A stretch of 64,000 nt of DNA from an uncultured SAR86 cluster bacterium (lineage in GTDB: Bacteria > Pseudomonadota > Gammaproteobacteria > Magnimaribacterales > D2472): the NCBI GenBank assembly GCA_902594515.1, contig CACJML010000003.1, forward strand, positions 1-64,000, written 5' to 3'. The notes beneath the pieces were generated by a model. It searched no databases. It worked only from the letters and a program-made list of their open reading frames with translations, and was not told the DNA's origin. The translations under genes and the position numbers were made by a program. Position 1 is the stretch's first letter. Each line of letters starts with the position of its first letter. Positions 21,327-29,148 of this stretch are shown here, piece by piece.

Positions 21327-23558
21327 ATGAAGAATGTCTTAACCTCAATAGTACTTTTAGCAGTTTTTTCAGTTGTCATTTTTTTCGCTGGAGGCGTATT
21401 TAAACTTTACGGGACCTTAGAAGGTCCAGGGGAAATATTGGGCGATAAGGTTCCGGAATATGTTATTCAGGAAAGAGAGCAAAGAATATTTAAAATTGCT
21501 GATGGTCTGGGAGTGGAATCAGAGAAACAAATTCTCTTTGGTGACTTACATGTCCATACGACATATTCTACCGATGCTTTCATGTGGTCTCTACCTTATT
21601 TTAATGGTCCGGGAGCATCACCAATATCGGATGCATGTGACTTTGCTAGATTTTGTTCCGCACTAGATTTTTGGTCTATTAACGATCATGCTGAGGCGTC
21701 AACACCAAGAAAGTGGTTAGATACCAAAGAGAGCATTCGTCAATGCAACAATATCTCTGAGGGCACCAACGATTTAGTTAGTTTTCTTGGTTGGGAGTGG
21801 ACACAAGTCAGCGATGTTCCCGAAGACCATTTTGGCCATAAGAACGTCATTTTTTTAGATACTGAAGAAGATGCTGTACCGCCTAGAGCAATTGGTGCTG
21901 GAGGCATTGCTCCATTAGTCATGCGCCTTGGATTGCCATGGACTATGTCATTGGTTCCTGCAACCTTAGATCTAGATAACAGAGAAAGATATTTTGCATT
22001 TGACAAATTTTTTGAAGAAATTCAGAACACACCAATTTGTGAAAGAGGTGTTCCTTCAAAGAGCCTTCCATTAGATTGTTACGAGGAAGCTGAGGATCCA
22101 AACATCTTATTTTCTAAGCTAAAGGAGTGGGATACTCCATATATGGTTATTCCTCATGGAACAACATGGGGTTATTACACGCCAGCGACTTCAGATTGGA
22201 TGAAGCAACTTGTTGATTACCAAGACGATGAATCTCAATTTTTATTCGAGATTTACTCAGGGCACGGAAACAGCGAGGAGTATCGTCCTTGGAGTGATGC
22301 TCTTGAAAATGAATCTGGAGATCTATTTTGTCCTGAGGCAACCGAGGAATTTTTACCAACTTGCCAACAAGCAGGAAGAATCATGGCACAAAGGTGTGAA
22401 GATGCAGGCTTGGATGAAAAAACCTGCAACGATCTCTCTGAAAAAACAAAATCTTATGCAGCAAATATGGGATCAGCAGGATTTGGAGCAGTCAATGAGA
22501 CAAGAGGTGATGATTTTATTAATGCAGGACAATGCATGGATTGCTTCTTACCTGCATTTAATTATCGTCCGCTCGGATCTGCTCAATATGTTTTGGCTTT
22601 AAGAGATTTTACTGATCCAGAAAATCCAAAACGATTTAAATTTGGTTTTATGGGATCAAGCGATAATCACAATGCTCGACCAGGAACTGGATATAAAGAG
22701 TTATTAAGAAATAGAAATACTGAAGCTAGAGGGTGGGCAGATCCTATATCAGAGTTCTTAGCTGATACTAGAAGACCAAAAGGACAGCTTGAACCCACAT
22801 ACCTGAGGTTTGGAGGGGATAGAGAAATAACCAGCATTATCGATTTAAATATTGTGACTGATTCAGAGCGTCAAAGTGCTTATTTTATGAGCGGTGGATT
22901 GATCGCGGTTCACTCTAACTCCAGATCACGCGAAGATATTTGGGATGCAATGGAGAACAAAGAAACATACGCAACTTCTGGTCCAAGAATACTTTTGTGG
23001 TTTGATGCTTTTGAAAGCAACACACGACATCATATGGGATCTGAATTGTTTGCATCAGAATCACCCAAGTTCAAAGTTAAAGCTGCAGGGTCTCTGATCC
23101 AAAAACCTGGCTGTCCTGATTATAGTGATCAGGCCCTTAGTCAAGAAAGGCTTGAAAAAATTTGTAATCTTGAGTGCTATAACCCGAGTAATGAAAGAAG
23201 AAAAATTGATAGGATTGAGATCGTAAAAATCCTACCGCAACAATTTGCGGGTGAACCCATTCAGGATTTAATCACTGAATCATGGATGGTTTTTGATTGT
23301 GATGATACAAGCTGTGAAATTGAGTTCACTGATGAACAATTTAAATTTGGAAAAAGAGATGCAATTTATTATGTGAGAGCAATAGAAGAAGCATCGCAAG
23401 CGTTATCAGCAGATCCATTAAGATGTGAGTTTGACGAATTTGGAAATTGCATTCAAACAAAAATTTGCCAAGAAGGATATAGAAAGACAGAGGAGTGTAT
23501 AGGGCCAGTAGAACATAGGGCCTGGTCTAGTCCAATCTACTTAAACTTTAAGTCGTAA
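21327..23558 (+). CDS. DUF3604 protein, probable exported metal-dependent hydrolase of unknown substrate
   Basis: 743-residue protein with an N-terminal hydrophobic segment (VLTSIVLLAVFSVVIFFAGG), so membrane-anchored or periplasmic. The ATG at 21327 follows a G-rich Shine-Dalgarno and is preferred over an upstream TTG. The domain is recognised by LFGDLHVHTTYSTDAF and WSINDHAE, PHP-like metal-binding histidine motifs, plus later GSSDNHNARPGTGYK. It is rich in paired cysteines (CNDLSEK, CMDCFLPA, CDDTSC), fitting disulfides outside the cytoplasm. The family is common in marine gammaproteobacteria but has no assigned substrate that I can state. The last 22 bp overlap the convergent nusB. Confidence 0.8.
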   Translation: MKNVLTSIVLLAVFSVVIFFAGGVFKLYGTLEGPGEILGDKVPEYVIQEREQRIFKIADGLGVESEKQILFGDLHVHTTYSTDAFMWSLPYFNGPGASPISDACDFARFCSALDFWSINDHAEASTPRKWLDTKESIRQCNNISEGTNDLVSFLGWEWTQVSDVPEDHFGHKNVIFLDTEEDAVPPRAIGAGGIAPLVMRLGLPWTMSLVPATLDLDNRERYFAFDKFFEEIQNTPICERGVPSKSLPLDCYEEAEDPNILFSKLKEWDTPYMVIPHGTTWGYYTPATSDWMKQLVDYQDDESQFLFEIYSGHGNSEEYRPWSDALENESGDLFCPEATEEFLPTCQQAGRIMAQRCEDAGLDEKTCNDLSEKTKSYAANMGSAGFGAVNETRGDDFINAGQCMDCFLPAFNYRPLGSAQYVLALRDFTDPENPKRFKFGFMGSSDNHNARPGTGYKELLRNRNTEARGWADPISEFLADTRRPKGQLEPTYLRFGGDREITSIIDLNIVTDSERQSAYFMSGGLIAVHSNSRSREDIWDAMENKETYATSGPRILLWFDAFESNTRHHMGSELFASESPKFKVKAAGSLIQKPGCPDYSDQALSQERLEKICNLECYNPSNERRKIDRIEIVKILPQQFAGEPIQDLITESWMVFDCDDTSCEIEFTDEQFKFGKRDAIYYVRAIEEASQALSADPLRCEFDEFGNCIQTKICQEGYRKTEECIGPVEHRAWSSPIYLNFKS

Positions 23559-23953
23559 ATTTTCTCTAGTTTTGCATTGATAAATTTATAGGCGCTTTCA
23601 TTAGAGAATTTTCTAGCCAACCTAATACTCTCATCAAAAATGACCTCTTTTGGAAGCTCTTTAAGGCCTCTTTCAATTAACGCATAAACCATGATTGCTT
23701 TATCAATTACTTGATAATTATCACTCTTATTTTCGGTATCAAGTAATTCGATGATTTGTTCTTCATTAGCAAAAAAATATTGAAGCCTAGATTTCAATAA
23801 ATCAAAACTAATTTTTTTAGGATTATTTTCCTTTGTGAACTGTTGCATCAGCAGTTCAAAATTTGTTTGCTCCATTAAAGTTTGATAAAGGGCTTGAATA
23901 ATACACTCTCGTGTCTTAACAGAGACCTTATGCTTTGCGAGGTTTTTGATCAT
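23537..23953 (-). CDS. nusB: Transcription antitermination factor NusB
   Basis: All-alpha RNA-binding protein that acts with NusE at boxA of rRNA operons. 138 residues, a normal length. Signatures seen: RECIIQALYQ near the N terminus, the LLDTENK region, and the C-terminal VIDKAIMVYALIERG with VIFDESIRLARKFS. It is last in the glyA-nrdR-ribD-ribBX-ribH-nusB run, 1 nt from ribH (TAATG). The thiL-pgpA pair that often follows nusB is found instead at 33.5-35 kb. Confidence 0.93.
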   Translation of the reverse strand: MIKNLAKHKVSVKTRECIIQALYQTLMEQTNFELLMQQFTKENNPKKISFDLLKSRLQYFFANEEQIIELLDTENKSDNYQVIDKAIMVYALIERGLKELPKEVIFDESIRLARKFSNESAYKFINAKLEKIYDLKFK

Positions 23954-24411
23954 TAACTATTATGAAGAGCTAGGATTTCTAGGGCTGACTGAGCAAATTC
24001 TTTCCCCTTATTTAGCTGATCAGGATTTGCTCTTTTTAGTGCCTGCTCTTCATTCTCTGTAGCTAAAAGTCCCATGATCACCGGCTTATCATTTTTAATC
24101 ATAATATCCATCAATCCTTGGGTTACTGTTTCAGAGATCAATTCATAATGTGTCGTTTCTCCTCTGATAACTACGCCTAGAGGGATAATAAGATCACATT
24201 TGCCAATTAATTTTTGGGCACCAGCAATAAGCTCCCATGAGCCTGGAACTTCGCAAATCTCCATGAGCTTAATGCCAGAAGCTTCCAAATGGTTAACTAC
24301 TTCTGATGCAAGCATGTTGACAATCTCATGATTCCATTTGGATTTTACAATCCCGATTTTCCAAGCTGGATCAGCTGTTACTGCTTGAAAATTAAAACTT
24401 GAATCGCTCAT
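23953..24411 (-). CDS. ribH: 6,7-dimethyl-8-ribityllumazine synthase
   Basis: Condenses the ribityl pyrimidine with 3,4-dihydroxy-2-butanone 4-phosphate in the penultimate step of riboflavin synthesis. 152 residues. Motifs: VKSKWNHEIV, VPGSWELIAGAQ, the phosphate/catalytic loop PLGVVIRGETTHYE and PVIMGLLATENEEQAL. It overlaps ribBX by 4 nt (ATGA) and abuts nusB. Its substrates come from ribBX and ribD just upstream. Confidence 0.95.
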   Translation of the reverse strand: MSDSSFNFQAVTADPAWKIGIVKSKWNHEIVNMLASEVVNHLEASGIKLMEICEVPGSWELIAGAQKLIGKCDLIIPLGVVIRGETTHYELISETVTQGLMDIMIKNDKPVIMGLLATENEEQALKRANPDQLNKGKEFAQSALEILALHNS

Positions 24412-25484
24412 TTCTCAAAACCTATAACTTCAAGATCAAATCCTGATATGGACGGATACTTTACTGGTGTGGCCAGTAATTTAATTTTTGTAAGCCCCAA
24501 TTCTTTTAAAATTTGAGAGCCAATGCCAACCGTCTTAGTTTCCGGTTGCGGTACATTTTTTTTGCCTTCCAAGTCCATCATGATTGATTGATTCTTTTGC
24601 TCAGTTCCAATCATCAATAAGACGCCACATTGAGATTCATGAATCTTTTTTAAGGCCTTTTTAATATTCATACGTTTTCCAAAACCATCCATCCCGATCA
24701 TGTCATGAAGAACATTTGGTACATGAACTCTTACTAAAGGAGCATCTGATTTTTTAATATTTCCAACCTCAAAAGTTAAATGTAGGTTTTGAAAAATTGA
24801 GTCCTCCCAGGCTTTTAACTTAAAACTCATTCCGTCTATGTTTATTTTTTTTGAATAAAGTTTCTTAACAGTTTTTTCTTTCAGAGTTCTGTAATGAATT
24901 AAATCCGCAATAGTTCCAATTTTAAGCTTATGTGTCTTTGCGAATGCCATCAAATCATCGCGTCTAGCCATGGTTCCATCTTCGTTCATAATTTCACAAA
25001 TCACACCAGCCGCTCCTTTATTTGCAAACTTTGCCAAGTCACAAGCAGCTTCTGTGTGTCCAGCTCTGCTAAGTACGCCACCTTCAGAAGCTCTTAGTGG
25101 AAATATGTGACCAGGCTGAACTAAGTCAGATGGTTTGGCATTTTTCGCTGCAGCAGCCTTGATGGTAAGAGCTCTGTCTGATGCAGAAATTCCAGTTGAG
25201 ATACCACTTGCTGCTTCAATTGAAACTGTGAAAGCAGTTCCATGTTTGGTGCGATTATGATTTGTCATCATCGGTAGGTTGAGCTGATCACATTTTTCAG
25301 GTGACAAAGTAAGACACACCAAGCCTCTACCTTTCGATACCATGAAGTTTATTATCTCAGGCGTTACAGTATCTGCAGCACATACTAGATCGCCTTCATT
25401 CTCCCTATCTTCATCATCTAGGAGAATAACCATCTTTCCAGACTTAATATCCTTAATTAACTCTTCTGTTGAATTAAATTCCAT
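24408..25484 (-). CDS. ribB: 3,4-dihydroxy-2-butanone 4-phosphate synthase with degenerate GTP cyclohydrolase II domain (RibBX type)
   Basis: The N-terminal ~200 residues are an intact DHBP synthase: LLDDEDRENEGDLV, THNRTKHGTAFTVSI-like region at residues 74-88, GHIFPLRASEGG and RAGHTEAACDL. The C-terminal ~150 residues align with GTP cyclohydrolase II but lack its zinc cysteines: where the family has a Cys-rich TGD...CDCG segment this protein reads VRVHVPNVLHDMIGMDGFG. The second domain is therefore unlikely to open GTP, and a separate RibA should exist elsewhere. It overlaps ribD by 11 nt and ribH by 4 nt. Confidence 0.92.
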   Translation of the reverse strand: MEFNSTEELIKDIKSGKMVILLDDEDRENEGDLVCAADTVTPEIINFMVSKGRGLVCLTLSPEKCDQLNLPMMTNHNRTKHGTAFTVSIEAASGISTGISASDRALTIKAAAAKNAKPSDLVQPGHIFPLRASEGGVLSRAGHTEAACDLAKFANKGAAGVICEIMNEDGTMARRDDLMAFAKTHKLKIGTIADLIHYRTLKEKTVKKLYSKKINIDGMSFKLKAWEDSIFQNLHLTFEVGNIKKSDAPLVRVHVPNVLHDMIGMDGFGKRMNIKKALKKIHESQCGVLLMIGTEQKNQSIMMDLEGKKNVPQPETKTVGIGSQILKELGLTKIKLLATPVKYPSISGFDLEVIGFEK

Positions 25485-26577
25485 TAGCTTTCTTATTTAT
25501 ATAAGTAACCTTTATGTCTTCACCGAAATTTTCTATCGAATGAATCTTTGTAATGGTATCAATAATCTTATCAGCTTTACTGTCCATGGCCTTTAGACCC
25601 TTACTACCTAAAATTCTTGGGGCAGTATATACGATGAGCTCATCAAAATATCCTTTTTTGATAAATGAAGAAATTATGCTTTTTCCTCCCTCGACAAGAA
25701 TACTGGTATATCCTCTTAACATTAGTTCTTTAAAAAGTTTCTGTAATCCATTTCTTTTATTTGTTTGAATGCAGGTTATTTTTTTGGAATATTTCTCAGG
25801 CACCTTAACTTTTTTTGAAGTAACAAAAAAAATATGGGAGAAGTTTTTAAAAATATTTTTTTGAACAAGCCTTCCAAAATTATTACCAACGATTATTTTT
25901 GCTGGCTGGATCTTAATTTTTGATTCTGGTCTAGAAGTTAATCTAGGGTTATCTAATCTTAATGTATTGGCACCAACTAGAATTGAGCTGTGATCTTTAC
26001 GAATTTTTTGCACATCTTGCTTAGAAAGAGCATTGCTTATTTGAATGCCTCTTTTAGCTTGATAACCGATCATTTGATCTAGTGTTTGAGCATATTTAAT
26101 CGTAACAAAAGGACGTTTTAGTTTTTGATTTACAATAAAGACTTTATTCAATTCTTTTGCTTCATTCGAGCCAGACCCAACTTCGACTTTAATTCCCGCA
26201 GCTCTTAACTTATTAATACCTTTTCCATTTATTCTTGGATTTGGATCTTTTATTGAGCAAATAACCTTTGCGGCTTCAACACCAATGATTGAATCGGTAC
26301 AAGCAGGAGTATTATTTTTTATTGAGCAAGGCTCAAGGTTTACATAAAAACATGAGCCTTTGAGAAGATCTCTTGATTTATCTTTACCGAATTTTGCTTG
26401 GCAATCTTTAATTGCATTCACCTCAGCATGCTCTTTTCCATAGATTTTATGCCATCCCTCACCGATGATTTTGCCTTTTTTGGTAATGACACATCCAACC
26501 ATAGGATTTGGCGCAACTTTTCCTTTCCCTTTTTTTGCCAAAGCTAATGCTTGGGAAATGAAGTCTTTCGAACTCAT
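25474..26577 (-). CDS. ribD: Bifunctional diaminohydroxyphosphoribosylaminopyrimidine deaminase/reductase
   Basis: Performs the deamination and side-chain reduction steps of riboflavin synthesis. The N-terminal deaminase has NPMVGCVI, the zinc motif HAEVNAI and [16 protein letters not shown]. The reductase domain follows ([40 protein letters not shown]). 367 residues, full length. It overlaps nrdR by 4 nt and ribBX by 11 nt. Riboflavin synthase, which usually sits between ribD and ribB in this operon, is not here. Confidence 0.95.
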   Translation of the reverse strand: MSSKDFISQALALAKKGKGKVAPNPMVGCVITKKGKIIGEGWHKIYGKEHAEVNAIKDCQAKFGKDKSRDLLKGSCFYVNLEPCSIKNNTPACTDSIIGVEAAKVICSIKDPNPRINGKGINKLRAAGIKVEVGSGSNEAKELNKVFIVNQKLKRPFVTIKYAQTLDQMIGYQAKRGIQISNALSKQDVQKIRKDHSSILVGANTLRLDNPRLTSRPESKIKIQPAKIIVGNNFGRLVQKNIFKNFSHIFFVTSKKVKVPEKYSKKITCIQTNKRNGLQKLFKELMLRGYTSILVEGGKSIISSFIKKGYFDELIVYTAPRILGSKGLKAMDSKADKIIDTITKIHSIENFGEDIKVTYINKKANGI

Positions 26578-27053
26578 TTTTTAGAAGTTTTAGATCGCTT
26601 TTTTTCCTTTGAAAGGGTTGATATTTCCTGAGCAAACTCTTCAATATCCTGAAAATCTCTATATACAGAGGCAAATCTTACGTAAGCAACCTGATCAACA
26701 GACTTTAATGATTTCATCACAATTTCACCCAGCATTCTCGATGGAATTTCCCTTTCTCCGAGTTGGCGAATCTGTGTTAAGACATTCCCAAAAACTGCAT
26801 CTACCTCTTCAGAAGACAAGGGCCTTTTCTCAAGGGCTCTTAGCATTCCAGCTTTAAGTTTCGTGCCATTAAAAGGTTGTCTTTCGCCATCACTTTTTAT
26901 TATTCTTGGAAGTGCAAGGTCAGCTGTCTCAAAAGTTGTGAATCTAGCCTGACATAGCTCACATTCTCTTCGACGCCTAATCTGAGAACCATCACCAACT
27001 AGTCTTGAATCAATAACTTTTGTATCTTGTGCTTGGCAAAACGGACAATGCAT
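26574..27053 (-). CDS. nrdR: Transcriptional repressor NrdR
   Basis: Zinc-ribbon and ATP-cone repressor of ribonucleotide reductase genes. The N-terminal zinc finger uses CPFC (3-6) and CELC (31-34), then RFTTFE, and the ATP cone covers about residues 49-139 ([18 protein letters not shown]). 159 residues, near the family norm, with a Lys/Ser-rich tail. It starts 1 nt inside the glyA stop. No nrd gene lies in the window, but a consensus NrdR box occurs at 44611-44626, upstream of scpA. Confidence 0.96.
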   Translation of the reverse strand: MHCPFCQAQDTKVIDSRLVGDGSQIRRRRECELCQARFTTFETADLALPRIIKSDGERQPFNGTKLKAGMLRALEKRPLSSEEVDAVFGNVLTQIRQLGEREIPSRMLGEIVMKSLKSVDQVAYVRFASVYRDFQDIEEFAQEISTLSKEKKRSKTSKK

Positions 27054-28327
27054 TACTTATAAACAGGAAAGGCTGCACAGAGCTCTTCAACTTCTCCTTT
27101 AATCTTATTAATCAGCTCATGATTATCTAAATCAAGAACTACATCACATATCCAGTTAGACAATTGCTCTGTTTGCTCTTCTTTAAAGCCCCTTGTAGTG
27201 ATGGCTGCGGTCCCCAATCTAATACCTGAGGTAACGAATGGGGATTGAGGATCATTTGGAACAGTATTTTTATTCACAGTAATATTTGCTTTCCCAAGTG
27301 CTGCTTCAGAATCTTTACCAGTAACTTCATGCGATCTTAAGTCCATCAACACAATATGATTATCCGTGCTTCCTCTCACAACATTGATTCCTCTATCCAT
27401 AATAGTCTTACACATAACTTTTGCATTTTTTACTACTTGCTGCATGTAAATCTTAAATTCCGGCTCAAGTGCTTCTTTAAAGCACACTGCTTTTGCAGCA
27501 ACAACATGCATCAGCGGACCACCTTGGGACCCAGGAAACACTGCTGAATTCAACCTTTTTTCAAGATCAGGGTTGCTCTTAGCCAAAATTATCCCTGATC
27601 TTGGACCTCTGAGAGTTTTATGAGTTGTTGATGTTACTACATCTGCAAAAGGTATCGGAGAAGGGTAGACTCCAGCTGCGATTAGGCCAGAAACGTGTGC
27701 CATGTCTACCAAGAAATAAGCCCCAACTTCATTAGCGATTTCTGCAAACTTTTCCCAATCAACGAGTCCAGAAAATGCTGAAAAACCGGCGATAATAAGT
27801 TTCGGGTTATGTTTTTTTGCTAAATCTCTTACCTGATCATAATCAATGTCGTGCGTTTCTGGATGCAAACCGTATTGAAATGCGTTGTAGTTCCTTCCAG
27901 AAAAATTCACTTTTGCTCCATGAGTAAGGTGACCGCCATGATCAAGCGACATACCCAGAATGGTATCATTGGGCTCGAGCATTGCTAGAAATGCAGCTGC
28001 ATTAGCCGACGAGCCAGAGTGCGGTTGAACATTTGCATAGTCCGCTTGATAAAGCTCTTTAGCACGCTCAATCGCAAGATGTTCGGCTACATCAACGAAC
28101 TCGCAACCTCCATAATATCGTTTATCGGGATAACCCTCGGCATACTTATTTGTGAGCAATGATCCTTGAGCCTCAAGCACTCTTTTACTGGCATAATTCT
28201 CAGAGGCAATAAGTTCAATATGATCCTCCTGTCTTGTCGACTCGTCCTTCATTGCTTGCCATAGATCTGTATCATAGCCTGCTATATCTGTAGGATTAGA
28301 AAAAATTAAATCAGCATGAGATTTCAT
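27053..28327 (-). CDS. glyA: Serine hydroxymethyltransferase
   Basis: PLP enzyme that interconverts serine and glycine and feeds one-carbon units into folate. Motifs: [36 protein letters not shown] and the PLP-lysine loop [14 protein letters not shown]. Two adjacent ATGs exist; the Shine-Dalgarno GGAG sits 5 nt before the one at 28327 but only 2 nt before 28330, so 28327 is preferred. About 424 residues. First gene of a tightly packed operon into nrdR and the riboflavin genes. Confidence 0.96.
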   Translation of the reverse strand: MKSHADLIFSNPTDIAGYDTDLWQAMKDESTRQEDHIELIASENYASKRVLEAQGSLLTNKYAEGYPDKRYYGGCEFVDVAEHLAIERAKELYQADYANVQPHSGSSANAAAFLAMLEPNDTILGMSLDHGGHLTHGAKVNFSGRNYNAFQYGLHPETHDIDYDQVRDLAKKHNPKLIIAGFSAFSGLVDWEKFAEIANEVGAYFLVDMAHVSGLIAAGVYPSPIPFADVVTSTTHKTLRGPRSGIILAKSNPDLEKRLNSAVFPGSQGGPLMHVVAAKAVCFKEALEPEFKIYMQQVVKNAKVMCKTIMDRGINVVRGSTDNHIVLMDLRSHEVTGKDSEAALGKANITVNKNTVPNDPQSPFVTSGIRLGTAAITTRGFKEEQTEQLSNWICDVVLDLDNHELINKIKGEVEELCAAFPVYK

Positions 28328-28377
28328 CATAACTCCAAAAAATAGGTTTAATTGATTAAGTTATTATTCTAATTTAT

Positions 28378-29031
28378 CTAAGGTCTTTTGTGGGCAAATG
28401 GTCGAATTCTTTTGGGATTAATTGTCTTACAAATCTTGCATTCAAGAGCAAAGCATTGATGGGCTTGGCAAAATTCTCTCCCCCAGAAGATGATCTGTAA
28501 GTGAAGTTTGTTCCATGAATCTTTTGGGAAGACACGTTTAAGGTCTTTTTCAGTTTGCGTGACATTTTTACCGTTAGTAAGCTTCCATCTTTGTGCCAAA
28601 CGGTGGATATGTGTATCAACTGGAAAAGCAGGGTGACCAAACCCCTGACTCATTACTACAGAAGCGGTCTTATGCCCAACACCTGGTAATTTTTCTAACA
28701 ATTCAATATTTTCAGGTACCTCACCCTTGTATTCTTTAACTAATATTGTTGATAAAGCCTTTATGGCCTCAGATTTTTGCGGCCCTAAACCACAAGGCTT
28801 AATTATATTGTAGATTTGTTTTTGAGTTAGTTTTGACATTAATAATGGATTGTCTGCTTGTGCAAATAATTTCGGAGTAATTTGATTTACTCTTTCATCT
28901 TTGCATTGCGCAGACAATAAGACTGCTATCAGCAAAGTAAAATTATCAACATGATCAAGTGGAATTGGTGTCTGAGGATATTGCTTATCTAATATGTTAA
29001 GAATGAGCTTTGCCTTCTCTTTTTTTGTCAT
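28378..29031 (-). CDS. nth: Endonuclease III with atypical cysteine motif
   Basis: Base-excision-repair glycosylase/AP lyase for oxidised pyrimidines, 217 residues. The helix-hairpin-helix with catalytic Lys is LPGVGHKTASVV and the catalytic Asp is in FPVDTHIHRLAQRW. The C-terminal cysteine cluster differs from the canonical C-x6-C-x2-C-x5-C 4Fe-4S motif: four Cys lie in GREFCQAHQCFALECKIC (C-x4-C-x4-C-x2-C) and none follows. It could still hold a cluster or may have lost it. It lies 50 bp upstream of glyA on the same strand. Confidence 0.93.
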   Translation of the reverse strand: MTKKEKAKLILNILDKQYPQTPIPLDHVDNFTLLIAVLLSAQCKDERVNQITPKLFAQADNPLLMSKLTQKQIYNIIKPCGLGPQKSEAIKALSTILVKEYKGEVPENIELLEKLPGVGHKTASVVMSQGFGHPAFPVDTHIHRLAQRWKLTNGKNVTQTEKDLKRVFPKDSWNKLHLQIIFWGREFCQAHQCFALECKICKTINPKRIRPFAHKRP

Positions 29032-29086
29032 TTGATTTTTACTTTAAAACAATGCAAATACTTTAATAAATAAAAGTTGTAAAAAC

Positions 29087-29116
29087 TTGCTGAACCCTTT
29101 TAATAAGGTATATCAT
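29087..29116 (+). promoter_or_regulatory. Candidate sigma-70 promoter for the TonB-dependent receptor
   Basis: TTGCTG (29087-29092) and TATATC (29109-29114) are separated by 16 bp; the overlapping TATCAT would give an 18-bp spacer. A strong Shine-Dalgarno (AAGGGGG) lies just before the ATG at 29149. The 117-bp gap separates the divergently transcribed nth. Confidence 0.5.
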
Positions 29117-29148
29117 AGCCAAAGGAATCCATTTAAGGGGGAAATCTA

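Noticed and set aside
28374-28640. Open frame of 88 codons overlapping the 3' end of nth
   Set aside because: It is a different frame of the conserved nth coding sequence with no recognisable domain.
29101-29112. AAGGTAT before the TonB-dependent receptor as a copy of the gyrA palindrome
   Set aside because: Only one half-site is present; in AT-rich DNA this is expected by chance.
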